Source of the DNA: Hydractinia symbiolongicarpus
Taxonomy: Eukaryota; Cnidaria; Hydrozoa; Anthoathecata; Hydractiniidae
Length of the DNA: 64,000 nt
Assembly: GCF_029227915.1 (NCBI RefSeq)
Contig: NC_079881.1
Span: 28,497,501-28,561,500 of the forward strand
Reading direction: 5' to 3'
A program made the translations under genes and the position numbers. Positions 23,032-35,822 of the stretch are shown here, piece after piece. The notes under the pieces are model-generated. The model ran no database searches. It was given only the letters and a program-made list of their open reading frames with translations, and was not told the DNA's origin. Positions within the stretch are counted from its first letter, which is position 1. Each line of letters opens with the position of its first letter.

Positions 23032-26000
23032 GTGAGTAAACTCATTTCCAGAACGATTTTTTAAATTATCTTTTCACCACTAAATCGCATGAGAATTGTA
23101 GTTTTCAAAAATGTTTTTATTTTTGATGAGACGCTGAATAAAAGAAGTTTAAACGCCGGCAAACGAAAACCTGCGATTTCCCGTAAATCCCAGACTCGGC
23201 CCGTATAGTCAAAAGTATACAAAGAAAGTACCCAGGGAGTAAACTCATTTCCCGAACGATTTTTTAAATTACTTTTTCACCACTAAAACGCATGAGACTT
23301 GTAGTTTTCAAAAATGTTTTCATTTTTGATGAGACGCTGAATAAAAGAAGTTTAATCGCCGGCAAACGAAAACCCGCAATATCCCGTAAACCCCGGACTC
23401 GGCCCGTATAGTCAAAAGTATACAAAGAAAGTACCCAGGGAGTAAGCTCATTTCCCGAACGATTTTTTAAATTACTTTTTCACCACTAAAACGCACGAGA
23501 CTTGTAGTTTTCAAAAATGTTTTCATTTTTGATGAGACGCTGAATAAAAGAAGTTTAATCGCCGGCAAACGAAAACCTGCAATTTCCTGTAAATCCCGGA
23601 CTCGGCCCGTATAGTCAAAAGTATACAAAGAAAGTACCCAGGGAGTAAACTCATTTCCCGAACGATTTTTTAAATTATTTTTTCACTACTAAAACGCATG
23701 AGACTTGTAGTTTTCAAAAATGTATTCAGTTTTGATGAGACGCTGAATAAAAGAAGTTTAATCGCCGGTAAACGAAAACCTGAGATTTCCCGTAAATCCC
23801 AGACTCGGCCCGTATAGCCAAAAGTATACAAAGAAAGTACCCAGGGAGTAAACTCATTTCCCGAACGATTTTTTAAATTATTTTTTCACCACTAAAACGC
23901 ATGAGACTTGTAGTTTTCAAAAATGTATTCAGTTTTGATGAGACGCTGAATAAAAGAAGTTTAATCGCCGGTAAACGAAAACCTGAGATTTCCCGTATAT
24001 CCCAGACTCGGCCCGTATAGTCAAAAGTATACAAAGAAAATACCCAGGGAGTAAACTCATTTCCCGAACGATTTTTTAAATTATTTTTTCACCACTAAAA
24101 CGCATGAGACTTGTAGTTTTTAAAAATGCTTTCATTTTTGATGAGACGCTGAATAAAAGAAGTTTAATCGCCGGGAAACGAAAACCTGCGATTTCCTGTA
24201 AATCCCGGACTCGGCCCGTATAGCCAAAAGTATACAAAGAAAGTACCCAGGGAGTAAACTCATTTCCCGAACGATTTTTTAAATTATTTTTTCACCACTA
24301 AAACGCATGAGACTTGTAGTTTTCAAAAATGTATTCAGTTTTGATGAGACGCTGAATAAAAGAAGTTTAATCGCCGGTAAACGAAAACCTGAGATTTCCC
24401 GTAAATCCCAGACTCAGCCCGTATAGTCAAAAGTATACAAAGAAAGTACCCAGGGAGTAAACCCATTTCCCGAACGATTTTTTAAATTATTATTTCACCA
24501 CTAAAGCCCATGAGACTTGTAGTTTTCCAAAATGTTTTCATTTTTAATGAGACGCTTAATGAAAGACGTTTAATCGCCGGCAAACGAAATCCCGCGATTT
24601 CCTGTAAATCCCGGGCTTTTCCCGTATAGTCGAATGTATACAAAGAAAGTACCCTGTGAGTAAACTCATTTCCAGAACGATTTTTTAAATTATCTTTTCA
24701 CCACTAAATCGCATGAGACTTGTAGTTTTCAAAAATGTATTCATATTTGATGAGACGCTGAATAAAAGAAGTTTAATCGCCGGCAAACGAAAACCTGAGA
24801 TTTCCCGTAAATCCCAGACTCGGCCCGTATAGTCAAAAGTGGAAAAAGAAAGTACCCAGGTAGTAAACTCATTTCCCGAACGATTTTTTAAATTATTATT
24901 TCACCACTAAAGCCCATGAGACTTGTAGTTTTTAAAAGTGTTTTCATTTTTGATGAGACGCTGAATAAATTGAGTTTAATCACCGGCAAACGAAAACCCG
25001 CCATTTCCCGTAAACCCCGGACTCGGCCCGTATAGTCAAAAGTATACAAAGAAACTACCCAGGGAGTAAACTCATTTCCCAAACGATTTTTTAAATTACT
25101 TTTTCACCACTAAAACGCATGAGACTTGTAGTTTTCAAAAATGTTTTCATTTTTGATGAGACGCTGAATAAAAGAAGTTTAATCGCCGGCAAACGAAAAC
25201 CCGCGACTTCCCGTAACTCCCGGACTCGGCCCGTATAGTCAAAAGTATAAAAAGAAAGTACCAAGGGAGTAAACTCATTTCCAGAACGATTTTTTAAATT
25301 ATCTTTTCACCACTAAATCGCATGAGAATTGTAGTTTTCAAAAATGTTTTTATTTTTGATGAGACGCTGAATAAAAGAAGTTTAAACGCCGGCAAACGAA
25401 AACCTGCGATTTCCCGTAAATCCCAGACTCGGCCCGTATAGTCAAAAGTATACAAAGAAAGTACCCAGGGAGTAAACTCATTTCCCGAACGATTTTTTAA
25501 ATTACTTTTTCACCACTAAAACGCATGAGACTTGTAGTTTTCAAAAATGTTTTCATTTTTGATGAGACGCTGAATAAAAGAAGTTTAATCGCCGGCAAAC
25601 GAAAACCCGCAATATCCCGTAAACCCCGGACTCGGCCCGTATAGTCAAAAGTATACAAAGAAAGTACCCAGGGAGTAAGCTCATTTCCCGAACGATTTTT
25701 TAAATTACTTTTTCACCACTAAAACGCACGAGACTTGTAGTTTTCAAAAATGTTTTCATTTTTGATGAGACGCTGAATAAAAGAAGTTTAATCGCCGGCA
25801 AACGAAAACCTGCAATTTCCTGTAAATCCCGGACTCGGCCCGTATAGTCAAAAGTATACAAAGAAAGTACCCAGGGAGTAAACTCATTTCCCGAACGATT
25901 TTTTAAATTATTTTTTCACTACTAAAACGCATGAGACTTGTAGTTTTCAAAAATGTATTCAGTTTTGATGAGACGCTGAATAAAAGAAGTTTAATCGCCG

Positions 26001-27375
26001 GTAAACGAAAACCTGAGATTTCCCGTAAATCCCAGACTCGGCCCGTATAGCCAAAAGTATACAAAGAAAGTACCCAGGGAGTAAACTCATTTCCCGAACG
26101 ATTTTTTAAATTATTTTTTCACCACTAAAACGCATGAGACTTGTAGTTTTCAAAAATGTATTCAGTTTTGATGAGACGCTGAATAAAAGAAGTTTAATCG
26201 CCGGTAAACGAAAACCTGAGATTTCCCGTATATCCCAGACTCGGCCCGTATAGTCAAAAGTATACAAAGAAAATACCCAGGGAGTAAACTCATTTCCCGA
26301 ACGATTTTTTAAATTATTTTTTCACCACTAAAACGCATGAGACTTGTAGTTTTTAAAAATGCTTTCATTTTTGATGAGACGCTGAATAAAAGAAGTTTAA
26401 TCGCCGGGAAACGAAAACCTGCGATTTCCTGTAAATCCCGGACTCGGCCCGTATAGCCAAAAGTATACAAAGAAAGTACCCAGGGAGTAAACTCATTTCC
26501 CGAACGATTTTTTAAATTATTTTTTCACCACTAAAACGCATGAGACTTGTAGTTTTCAAAAATGTATTCAGTTTTGATGAGACGCTGAATAAAAGAAGTT
26601 TAATCGCCGGTAAACGAAAACCTGAGATTTCCCGTAAATCCCAGACTCAGCCCGTATAGTCAAAAGTATACAAAGAAAGTACCCAGGGAGTAAACCCATT
26701 TCCCGGGGGATTTTTTAAATTATTATTTCACCACTAAAGCCCATGAGACTTGTAGTTTTCCAAAATGTTTTCATTTTTAATGAGACGCTTAATGAAAGAC
26801 GTTTAATCGCCGGCAAACGAAATCCCGCGATTTCCTGTAAATCCCGGGCTTTTCCCGTATAGTCGAATGTATACAAAGAAAGTACCCTGTGAGTAAACTC
26901 ATTTCCAGAACGATTTTTTAAATTATCTTTTCACCACTAAATCGCATGAGACTTGTAGTTTTCAAAAATGTATTCATATTTGATGAGACGCTGAATAAAA
27001 GAAGTTTAATCGCCGGCAAACGAAAACCTGAGATTTCCCGTAAATCCCAGACTCGGCCCGTATAGTCAAAAGTGGAAAAAGAAAGTACCCAGGTAGTAAA
27101 CTCATTTCCCGAACGATTTTTTAAATTATTATTTCACCACTAAAGCCCATGAGACTTGTAGTTTTTAAAAGTGTTTTCATTTTTGATGAGACGCTGAATA
27201 AATTGAGTTTAATCACCGGCAAACGAAAACCCGCCATTTCCCGTAAACCCCGGACTCGGCCCGTATAGTCAAAAGTATACAAAGAAACTACCCAGGGAGT
27301 AAACTCATTTCCCAAACGATTTTTTAAATTACTTTTTCACCACTAAAACGCATGAGACTTGTAGTTTTCAAAAAT
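23032..27375 (+). repeat. 11-monomer tandem segmental duplication, shift 2,233 bp
   Basis: About 23032-25140 and 25264-27375 match at a shift of exactly 2,233 bp (11 x 203), with only isolated differences in the stretches I compared. Shared private variants include GAGAATTGTAG, GTTTAAAC, AGGGAGTAAGCTC, TTTCACTACTAAAAC, CCCGTATATCCCAGAC, AATGCTTTCATT, CGAAATCCCGCG, AGTGGAAAAAG and AAACTACCCAGG. The unit includes three F/G pairs. The clearest difference between the copies is a cluster of changes at about 26706, CCCGGGGGA against CCCGAACGA. About 125 bp of E-like monomer lies between the copies. Confidence 0.9.
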
Positions 27376-27419
27376 ATTTTCATTTTTGATGAGACGCTGA
27401 ATAAAAGAAGTTTAATCGC

Positions 27420-29130
27420 CGGCAAACGAAAACCTGCGATTTCCCGTAAATCCCAGACTCGGCCCGTATAGTCAAAAGTATACAAAGAAAGTACCCAGGG
27501 AGTAAACTCATTTCCCGAACGATTTTTTAAATTACTTTTTCACCACTAAAACGCATGAGACTTGTACTTTTCAAAAATGTTTTCATTTTTGATGAGACAC
27601 TGAATAAAAGAAGTTTAATCGCCGGCAAACGAAAACCCGCAATATCCCGTAAACCCCGGACTCGGCCCGTATAGTCAAAAGTATACAAAGAAAGTACCCA
27701 GGGAGTAAACTCATTTCCCGAACGATTTTTGAAATTACTTTTTCACCACTAAAACGCACGAGACTTGTAGTTTTAAAAAATGTTTTCATTTTTGACGAGA
27801 CGCTGAATAAAAGAAGTTTAATCGCCGGCAAACGAAAACCTGCGATTTCCCGTAAATCCCGGACTCGGCCTGTAAAGTCAAAAGTATACAAAAAAAGTAC
27901 CCAGGGAGTAAACTCATTTCCCGAACGATTTTTCAAATTATTTCTGCACCACTAGAACGAATGAGACTTTTAGTTTTCCAAAATGTTTTCATTTTTAATG
28001 AGACGCTTAATGAAAGAGGTTTAATCGCAGGCAAACGAAAACCCGCGATTTCCCGTAAATCCCGGGCTTGTCCCGTATAGTCGAATGTATACAAAGAAAA
28101 TACCTTGTGAGTAAACTCATTTCCAGAACGATTTTTTAAATTATCTTTTCACCACTAAATCGCATGAGACTTGTAGTTTTCAAAAATGTTTTCATTTTTG
28201 ATGAGACGTTGAATAAAAGAAGTTTAATCGCCGGCAAACGAAAACCTGCGATTTCCAGTAAATCCTAGACTCGGCCCGTATAGTCAAAAGTATACAAAGA
28301 AAGTACCCAGGGAGTAAACTCATTTCCCGAACGATTTTTCAAATTATTATTTCACCACTAAAGCCAATGAGACTTGTAGTTTTTAAAATTTTTTTCATTT
28401 TTGATGAGACGCTGAATAAAAGAAGTTTAATGGCCGGCAAACAAAAACCCGCCATTTCCCGTAAACCCTGGACTCGGCCCGTATAGTCAAAAGTATACAA
28501 AGAAAGTACCCAGGGAGTAAACTCAATTCCCGAACGATTTTTTAAATTATTTTTTCACCACTAAAACGCATGAGACTTGTAGTTTTCAAAAATGTTTTCA
28601 TTTTTGATGAGACGCTGAATAAAAGAAGTTTAATCGCCGGCAAACAAAAACCTGCGATTTCCAGTAAATCCCGGACTCGGCCTGTAAAGACAAAAGTATA
28701 CAAAAAAAGTACCCAGGGAGTAAACTCATATCCCGAACGATTTTTTAAATTATTATTTCACCACTAAAGCCCATGAGACTTGTAGTTTTTAAAAATGTTT
28801 TAATTTTTGATGAGACGCTGAATAAAAGAAGTTTAATCGCCGGCAAACGAAAACCCGCGACTTCCCGTAACTCCGGACTTGGCCCGTATAGTCAAAAGTA
28901 TACAAAGACAGTACCCAGGAAGTAAACTCATTTCCCGAACGATTTTTTAAATTATTTTTCCACCACTAAAACGCATGAGACTTGTAGTTTTCAAAAATGT
29001 TTTCATTTTTAATGAGACGCTTAATGAAAGAGGTTTAATCGCCGGCAAACGAAAACCACCGATTTCCCATAAAACCCGGGCTTGGCCGTGTAGTCGAATG
29101 TATACAAAGAAAGTACCCAGGAAGTAAACT
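27420..29130 (+). repeat. Segmental duplication P, first copy (partner 34112-35822)
   Basis: This stretch matches 34112-35822 at a shift of 6,692 bp. Shared private variants include GATGAGACACTG, TTGTACTTTTCAAAAATG, a GCACGAGACTTG head, TGACGAGACGC, GATGAGACGTTGAAT, TTTAAAATTTTTTTC and the short GTAACTCCGGACTTGG. It includes an A-B pair, two D-like monomers and the precursor of several neighbouring duplications. The match ends near 29130, where this copy reads CTCCTTTCCAG and the partner CTCATTTCCTG. Confidence 0.82.
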
Positions 29131-29990
29131 CCTTTCCAGAACGATTTTTTAAATTATTTTTTCACCACTAAAACGCATAAGACTTGTAGTTTTCAAAAAT
29201 GTTTTAATTTTTGATGAGACGCTCGATAAAAGAAGTTTAATCGCCGGCAAACGAAAACCCGCGATTTCCCGTAAATCCCGGGCTTGGCCCGTATAGTCAA
29301 ACGTATACAAAGAAAGTACCCAGGGAGTAAACTCATTTCCCAAACGATTTTTTAAATTATTTTTTCACCACTAAAACGCATGAGACTTGTAGTTTTCAAA
29401 CTTGGTTTCATTTTTGATGAGACGCTGAATAAAAGAATTTTAATCGCCGGCAAACGAAAACCCGCGATTTCCCGTATATCCCGGGCTTGGCCCGTATAGT
29501 TGAATGTATATAAAGAAAGTACCCATGGAGTAAACTGATTTCCCGAACGATTTTTCAAATTATTTCTGCACCACTAGAACGAATGAGACATTTAGTTTTC
29601 CAAAATGTTTTCATTTTTAATGAGACGCTTAATGAAAGAGGTTTAATCGCCGGCAAACGAAAACCCGCGATTTCCCGTAAATCCCGGGCTTGTCCCGTAT
29701 AGTCGAATGTATACGAAGAAAATACCCTGTGAGTAAACTCATTTCCAGAACGATTTTTCAAATTATCTTTTCACCACTAAATCGCATGAGACTTGTAGTT
29801 TTCAAAAATGTTTTCATTTTTGATGAGACGCTGAATAAAAGAAGTTTAATCGCCGGCAAACGAAAACCTGAGATTTCCCGTAAATCCCAGACTCGGCCCG
29901 TATAGTCAAAAGTATACAAAGAAAGTACCCAGGGAGTAAACTCATTTCCCGAACGATTTTTTAAATTATTATTTCACCACTAAAGCCCAT
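28556..29990 (+). repeat. Segmental duplication Q, first copy (partner 31800-33234)
   Basis: Matches 31800-33234 at a shift of 3,244 bp (16 monomers less four bases). It overlaps duplication P and contains the first type I monomer (AACTTGG near 29400). The partner differs by few substitutions, for example GTGTAGTCG here and GTGCAGTCG there. The match stops at about 29990, where this copy has TTTAAAAAAATTTTC and the partner TTTTCAAAAATG. Confidence 0.82.
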
Positions 29991-30359
29991 GAGACTTGTA
30001 GTTTTTAAAAAAATTTTCATTTTTGATGAGACGCTGAATAAAAGAAGTTTAATGGCCGGCAAACGAAAACCCGCCATTTCCCGTAAACCCTGGACTCGGC
30101 CCGTATAGTCAAAAGTATACAAAGAAAGTACCCAGGGAGTAAACTCAATTCCCGAACGATTTTTTAAATTATTTTTTCACCACTAAAACGCATGAGACTT
30201 GTAGTTTTCAAAAATGTTTTCATTTTTGATGAGACGCTGAATAAAAGAAGTTTAATCGCCGGCAAACAAAAACCTGCGATTTCCAGTAAATCCCGGACTC
30301 GGCCTGTAAAGACAAAAGTATACAAAAAAAGTACCCAGGGAGTAAACCCATTTCCCGAA

Positions 30360-31640
30360 CGATTTTTTAAATTATTATTTCACCACTAAAGCCCATGAGA
30401 CTTGTAGTTTTCAAAAATGTTTTCATTTTTAATGAGACGCTTAATGAAAGACGTTTAATCGCCGGCAAACGAAATCCCGCGATTTCCTGTATATCCCGGG
30501 CTTTTCCCGTATAGTCGAATGTATACAAAGAAAGTACCCTGTGAGTAAACTCATTTCCAGAACGATTTTTTAAATTATCTTTTCACCACTAAATCGCATG
30601 AGACTTGTAGTTTTCAAAAATGTATTCATATTTGATGAGACGCTGAATAAAAGAAGTTTAATCGCCCGCAAACGAAAACCTGAGATTTCCCGTAAATCCC
30701 AGACTCGGCCCGTATAGTCAAAAGTGGAAAAAGAAAGTACCCAGGTAGTAAACTCATTTCCCGAACGATTTTTTAAATTATTATTTCACCACTAAAGCCC
30801 ATGAGACTTGTAGTTTTTAAAAGTGTTTCCATTTTTGATGAGACGCTGAATAAATTGAGTTTAATCACCGGCAAACGAAAACCCGCCATTTCCCGTAAAC
30901 CCCGGACTCGGCCCGTATAGTCAAAAGTATACAAAGAAACTACCCAGGGAGTAAACTCATTTCCCAAACGATTTTTTAAATTACTTTTTCACCACTAAAA
31001 CGCATGAGACTTGTAGTTTTCAAAAATGTTTTCATTTTTGATGAGACGCTGAATAAAAGAAGTTTAATCCCCGGCAAACGAAAACCTGCGATTTCCCGTA
31101 AATCCCGGACTCAGCCTGTTAAGTCAAAAGTATACAAAAAAGTACCCAGGGAGTAAACTCATTTCCCGAACGATTTTTTAAATTATTATTTCACCACTAA
31201 AGCCCATGAGACTTGTAGTTTTTGAAAATGTTTTCATTTTTGATGAGACGCTGAATAAAAGAAGTTTAATCGCCGGCAAACGAAAACCTGCGATTTCCCG
31301 TAAATCCCAGACTCGGCCCGTATAGTCAAAAGTATACAAAGAAAGTACCCAGGGAGTAAACTCATTTCCCGAACGATTTTTTAAATTACTTTTTCACCAC
31401 TAAAACGCATGAGACTTGTACTTTTCAAAAATGTTTTCATTTTTGATGAGACACTGAATAAAAGAAGTTTAATCGCCGGCAAACGAAAACCCGCAATATC
31501 CCGTAAACCCCGGACTCGGCCCGTATAGTCAAAAGTATACAAAGAAAGTACCCAGGGAGTAAACTCATTTCCCGAACGCTTTTTGAAATTACTTTTTCAC
31601 CACTAAAACGCACGATACTTGTAGTTTTCAAAAATGTTTT
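30360..31640 (+). repeat. Segmental duplication R, first copy (partner 33198-34478)
   Basis: Matches 33198-34478 at a shift of 2,838 bp (14 monomers less four bases). Its left half is also a diverged copy of the A'-B'-H part of the 2,233-bp block (CGAAATCCCGCG, AGTGGAAAAAG, TTGAGTTTAATCACCGG), so that segment is present four times between 24.5 and 34.2 kb. Private changes include GTGTTTCCATTTTTG and AGCCTGTTAAGTC. Confidence 0.82.
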
Positions 31641-31799
31641 CAATTTTAATGAGACGCTTAATGAAAGAGGTTTAATCGCCGGCAAACGAAAACCACCGAT
31701 TTCCCCTAAAACCCGGGCTTGGCCGTGTAGTCGAATGTATACAAAGAAAGTACCCAGGAAGTAAACTCATTTCCCGAACGATTTTTTAATTTTTTTTTT

Positions 31800-33234
31800 C
31801 ACCACTAAAACGCATGAGACTTGTAGTTTTTAAAAATGTTTTCATTTTTGATGAGACGCTGAATAAAAGAAGTTTAATCGCCGGCAAACAAAAACCTGCG
31901 ATTTCCAGTAAATCCCGGACTCGGCCTGTAAAGACAAAAGTATACAAAAAAAGTACCCAGGGAGTAAACTCATATCCCGAACGATTTTTTAAATTATTAT
32001 TTCACCACTAAAGCCCATGAGACTTGTAGTTTTTAAAAATGTTTTAATTTTTGATGAGACGCTGAATAAAAGAAGTTTAATCGCCGGCAAACGAAAACCC
32101 GCGACTTCCCGTAACTCCGGACTTGGCCCGTATAGTCAAAAGTATACAAAGACAGTACCCAGGAAGTAAACTCATTTCCCGAACGATTTTTTAAATTATT
32201 TTTCCACCACTAAAACGCATGAGACTTGTAGTTTTCAAAAATGTTTTCATTTTTAATGAGACGCTTAATGAAAGAGGTTTAATCGCCGGCAAACGAAAAC
32301 CACCGATTTCCCCTAAAACCCGGGCTTGGCCGTGCAGTCGAATGTATACAGAGAAAGTACCCAGGAAGTAAACTCCTTTCCAGAACGATTTTTTAAATTA
32401 TTTTTTCACCACTAAAACGCATAAGACTTGTAGTTTTCAAAAATGTTTTCATTTTTGATGAGACGCTCGATAAAAGAAGTTTAATCGCCGGCAAACGAAA
32501 ACCCGCGATTTCCCGTAAATCCCGGGCTTGGCCCGTATAGTCAAAAGTATACAAAGAAAGTACCCAGGGAGTAAACTCATTTCCCAAACGATTTTTTAAA
32601 TTATTTTTTCACCACTAAAACGCATGAGACTTGTAGTTTTCAAACTTGGTTTCATTTTTGATGAGACGCTGAATAAAAGAATTTTAATCGCCGGCAAACG
32701 AAAACCCGCGATTTCCCGTATATCCCGGGCTTGGCCCGTATAGTTGAATGTATATAAAGAAAGTACCCATGGAGTAAACTGATTTCCCGAACGATTTTTC
32801 AAATTATTTCTGCACCACTAGAACGAATGAGACTTTTAGTTTTCCAAAATGTTTTCATTTTTAATGAGACGCTTAATGAAAGAGGTTTAATCGCCGGCAA
32901 ACGAAAACCCGCGATTTCCCGTAAATCCCGGGCTTGTCCCGTATAGTCGAATGTATACAAAGAAAATACCCTGTGAGTAAACTCATTTCCAGAACGATTT
33001 TTTAAGATATCTTTTCACCACTAAATCGCATGAGACTTGTAGTTTTCAAAAATGTTTTCATTTTTGATGAGACGCTGAATAAAAGAAGTTTAATCGCCGG
33101 CAAACGAAAACCTGAGATTTCCCGTAAATCCCAGACTCGGCCCGTATAGTCAAAAGTATACAAAGAAAGTACCCAGGGAGTAAACTCATTTCCCGAACGA
33201 TTTTTTAAATTATTATTTCACCACTAAAGCCCAT
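31800..33234 (+). repeat. Segmental duplication Q, second copy
   Basis: This is the partner of 28556-29990. It starts just after an expanded T run in the head (TTTTTTAATTTTTTTTTTC near 31790), the same kind of poly-T head as type J. It carries a private AAGATATC in place of AAATTATC near 33005. Confidence 0.82.
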
Positions 33235-34478
33235 GAGACTTGTAGTTTTCAAAAATGTTTTCATTTTTAATGAGACGCTTAATGAAAGACGTTTAATCGC
33301 CGGCAAACGAAATCCCGCGATTTCCTGTATATCCCGGGCTTTTCCCGTATAGTCGAATGTATACAAAGAAAGTACCCTGTGAGTAAACTCATTTCCAGAA
33401 CGATTTTTTAAATTATCTTTTCACCACTAAATCGCATGAGACTTGTAGTTTTTAAAAATGTATTCATATTTGATGAGACGCTGAATAAAAGAACTTTAAT
33501 CGCCGGCAAACGAAAACCTGAGATTTCCCGTAAATCCCAGACTCGGCCCGTATAGTCAAAAGTGGAAAAAGAAAGTACCCAGGTAGTAAACTCATTTCCC
33601 GAACGATTTTTTAAATTATTATTTCACCACTAAAGCCCATGAGACTTGTAGTTTTTAAAAGTGTTTCCATTTTTGATGAGACGCTGAATAAATTGAGTTT
33701 AATCACCGGCAAACGAAAACCCGCCATTTCCCGTAAACCCCGGACTCGGCCCGTATAGTCAAAAGTATACAAAGAAACTACCCAGGGAGTAAACTCATTT
33801 CCCAAACGATTTTTTAAATTACTTTTTCACCACTAAAACGCATGAGACTTGTAGTTTTCAAAAATGTTTTCATTTTTGATGAGACGCTGAATAAAAGAAG
33901 TTTAATCCCCGGCAAACGAAAACCTGCGATTTCCCGTAAATCCCGGACTCAGCCTGTTAAGTCAAAAGTATACAAAAAAGTACCCAGGGAGTAAACTCAT
34001 TTCCCGAACGATTTTTTAAATTATTATTTCACCACTAAAGCCCATGAGACTTGTAGTTTTTGAAAATGTTTTCATTTTTGATGAGATGCTGAATAAAAGA
34101 AGTTTAATCGCCGGCAAACGAAAACCTGCGATTTCCCGTAAATCCCAGACTCGGCCCGTATAGTCAAAAGTATACAAAGAAAGTACCCAGGCAGTAAACT
34201 CATTTCCCGAACGATTTTTTAAATTACTTTTTCACCACTAAAACGCATGAGACTTGTACTTTTCAAAAATGTTTTCATTTTTGATGAGACACTGAATAAA
34301 AGAAGTTTAATCGCCGGCAAACGAAAACCCGCAATATCCCGTAAACCCCGGACTCGGCCCGTATAGTCAAAAGTATACAAAGAAAGTACCCAGGGAGTAA
34401 ACTCATTTCCCGAACGATTTTTGAAATTACTTTTTCACCACTAAAACGCACGAGACTTGTAGTTTTCAAAAATGTTTT
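33235..34478 (+). repeat. Segmental duplication R, second copy
   Basis: This is the partner of about 30397-31640, with the match extending slightly into duplication Q on its left. It differs by isolated changes, for example GATGAGATGCTG near 34086. It runs directly into the second copy of duplication P, so Q, R and P are stacked in a different order from their first copies. Confidence 0.8.
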
Positions 34479-35822
34479 CATTTTTGACGAGACGCTGAAT
34501 AAAAGAAGTTTAATCGCCGGCAAACGAAAACCTGCGATTTCCCGTAAATCCCGGACTCGGCCTGTAAAGTCAAAAGTATACAAAAAAAGTACCCAGGGAG
34601 TAAACTCATTTCCCGAACGATTTTTCAAATTATTTCTGCACCACTAGAACGAATGAGACTTTTAGTTTTCCAAAATGTTTTCATTTTTAATGAGACGCTT
34701 AATGAAAGAGGTTTAATCGCCGGCAAACGAAAACCCGCGATTTCCCGTAAATCCCGGGCTTGTCCCATATAGTCGAATGTATACAAAGAAAATACCTTGT
34801 GAGTAAACTCATTTCCAGAACGATTTTTTAAATTATCTTTTCACCACTAAATCGCATGAGACTTGTAGTTTTCAAAAATGTTTTCATTTTTGATGAGACG
34901 TTGAATAAAAGAAGTTTAATCGCCGGCAAACGAAAATCTGCGATTTCCCGTAAATCCTAGACTCGGCCCGTATAGTCAAAAGTATACAAAGAAAGTACCC
35001 AGGGAGTAAACTCATTTCCCGAACGATTTTTTAAATTATTACTTCACCACTAAAGCCAATGCGACTTGTAGTTTTTAAAATTTTTTTCATTTTTGATGAG
35101 ACGCTGAATAAAAGAAGTTTAATGGCCGGCAAACAAAAACCCGCCATTTCCCGTAAACCCTGGACTCGGCCCGTATAGTCAAAAGTATACAAAGAAAGTA
35201 CCCAGGGAGTAAACTCAATTCCCGAACGATTTTTTAAATTATTTTTTCACCACTAAAACGCATGAGACTTGTAGTTTTCAAAAATGTTTTCATTTTTGAT
35301 GAGACGCTGAATAAAAGAAGTTTAATCGCCGGCAAACAAAAACCTGCGATTTCCAGTAAATCCCGGACTCGGCCTGTAAAGACAAAAGTATACAAAAAAA
35401 GTACCCAGGGAGTAAACTCATATCCCGAACGATTTTTTAAATTATTATTTCACCACTAAAGCCCATGAGACTTGTAGTTTTTAAAAATGTTTTAATTTTT
35501 GATGAGACGCTGAATAAAAGAAGTTTAATCGCCGGCAAACGAAAACCCGCGACTTCCCGTAACTCCGGACTTGGCCCGTATAGTCAAAAGTATACAAAGA
35601 CAGTACCCAGGAAGTAAACTCATTTCCCGAACGATTTTTTAAATTATTTTTCCACCACTAAAACGCATGAGACTTGTAGTTTTCAAAAATGTTTTCATTT
35701 TTAATGAGACGCTTAATGAAAGAGGTTTAATCGCCGGCAAACGAAAACCACCGATTTCCCCTAAAACCCGGGCTTGGCCGTGTAGTCGAATGTATACAAA
35801 GAAAGTACCCAGGAAGTAAACT
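34112..35822 (+). repeat. Segmental duplication P, second copy
   Basis: This is the partner of 27420-29130 at a shift of 6,692 bp. Small differences include CCCATATAGTCG for CCCGTATAGTCG and GCGACTTG for GAGACTTG near 35061. The last part is repeated again 1,622 bp downstream. Confidence 0.8.

Noticed and set aside
27583-27936. A 117-codon open frame on the minus strand (also at 34275-34628)
   Set aside because: It is the 68-codon satellite frame read through into the neighbouring monomer, and its second copy lies in duplication P. There is no recognisable domain, signal or codon bias.
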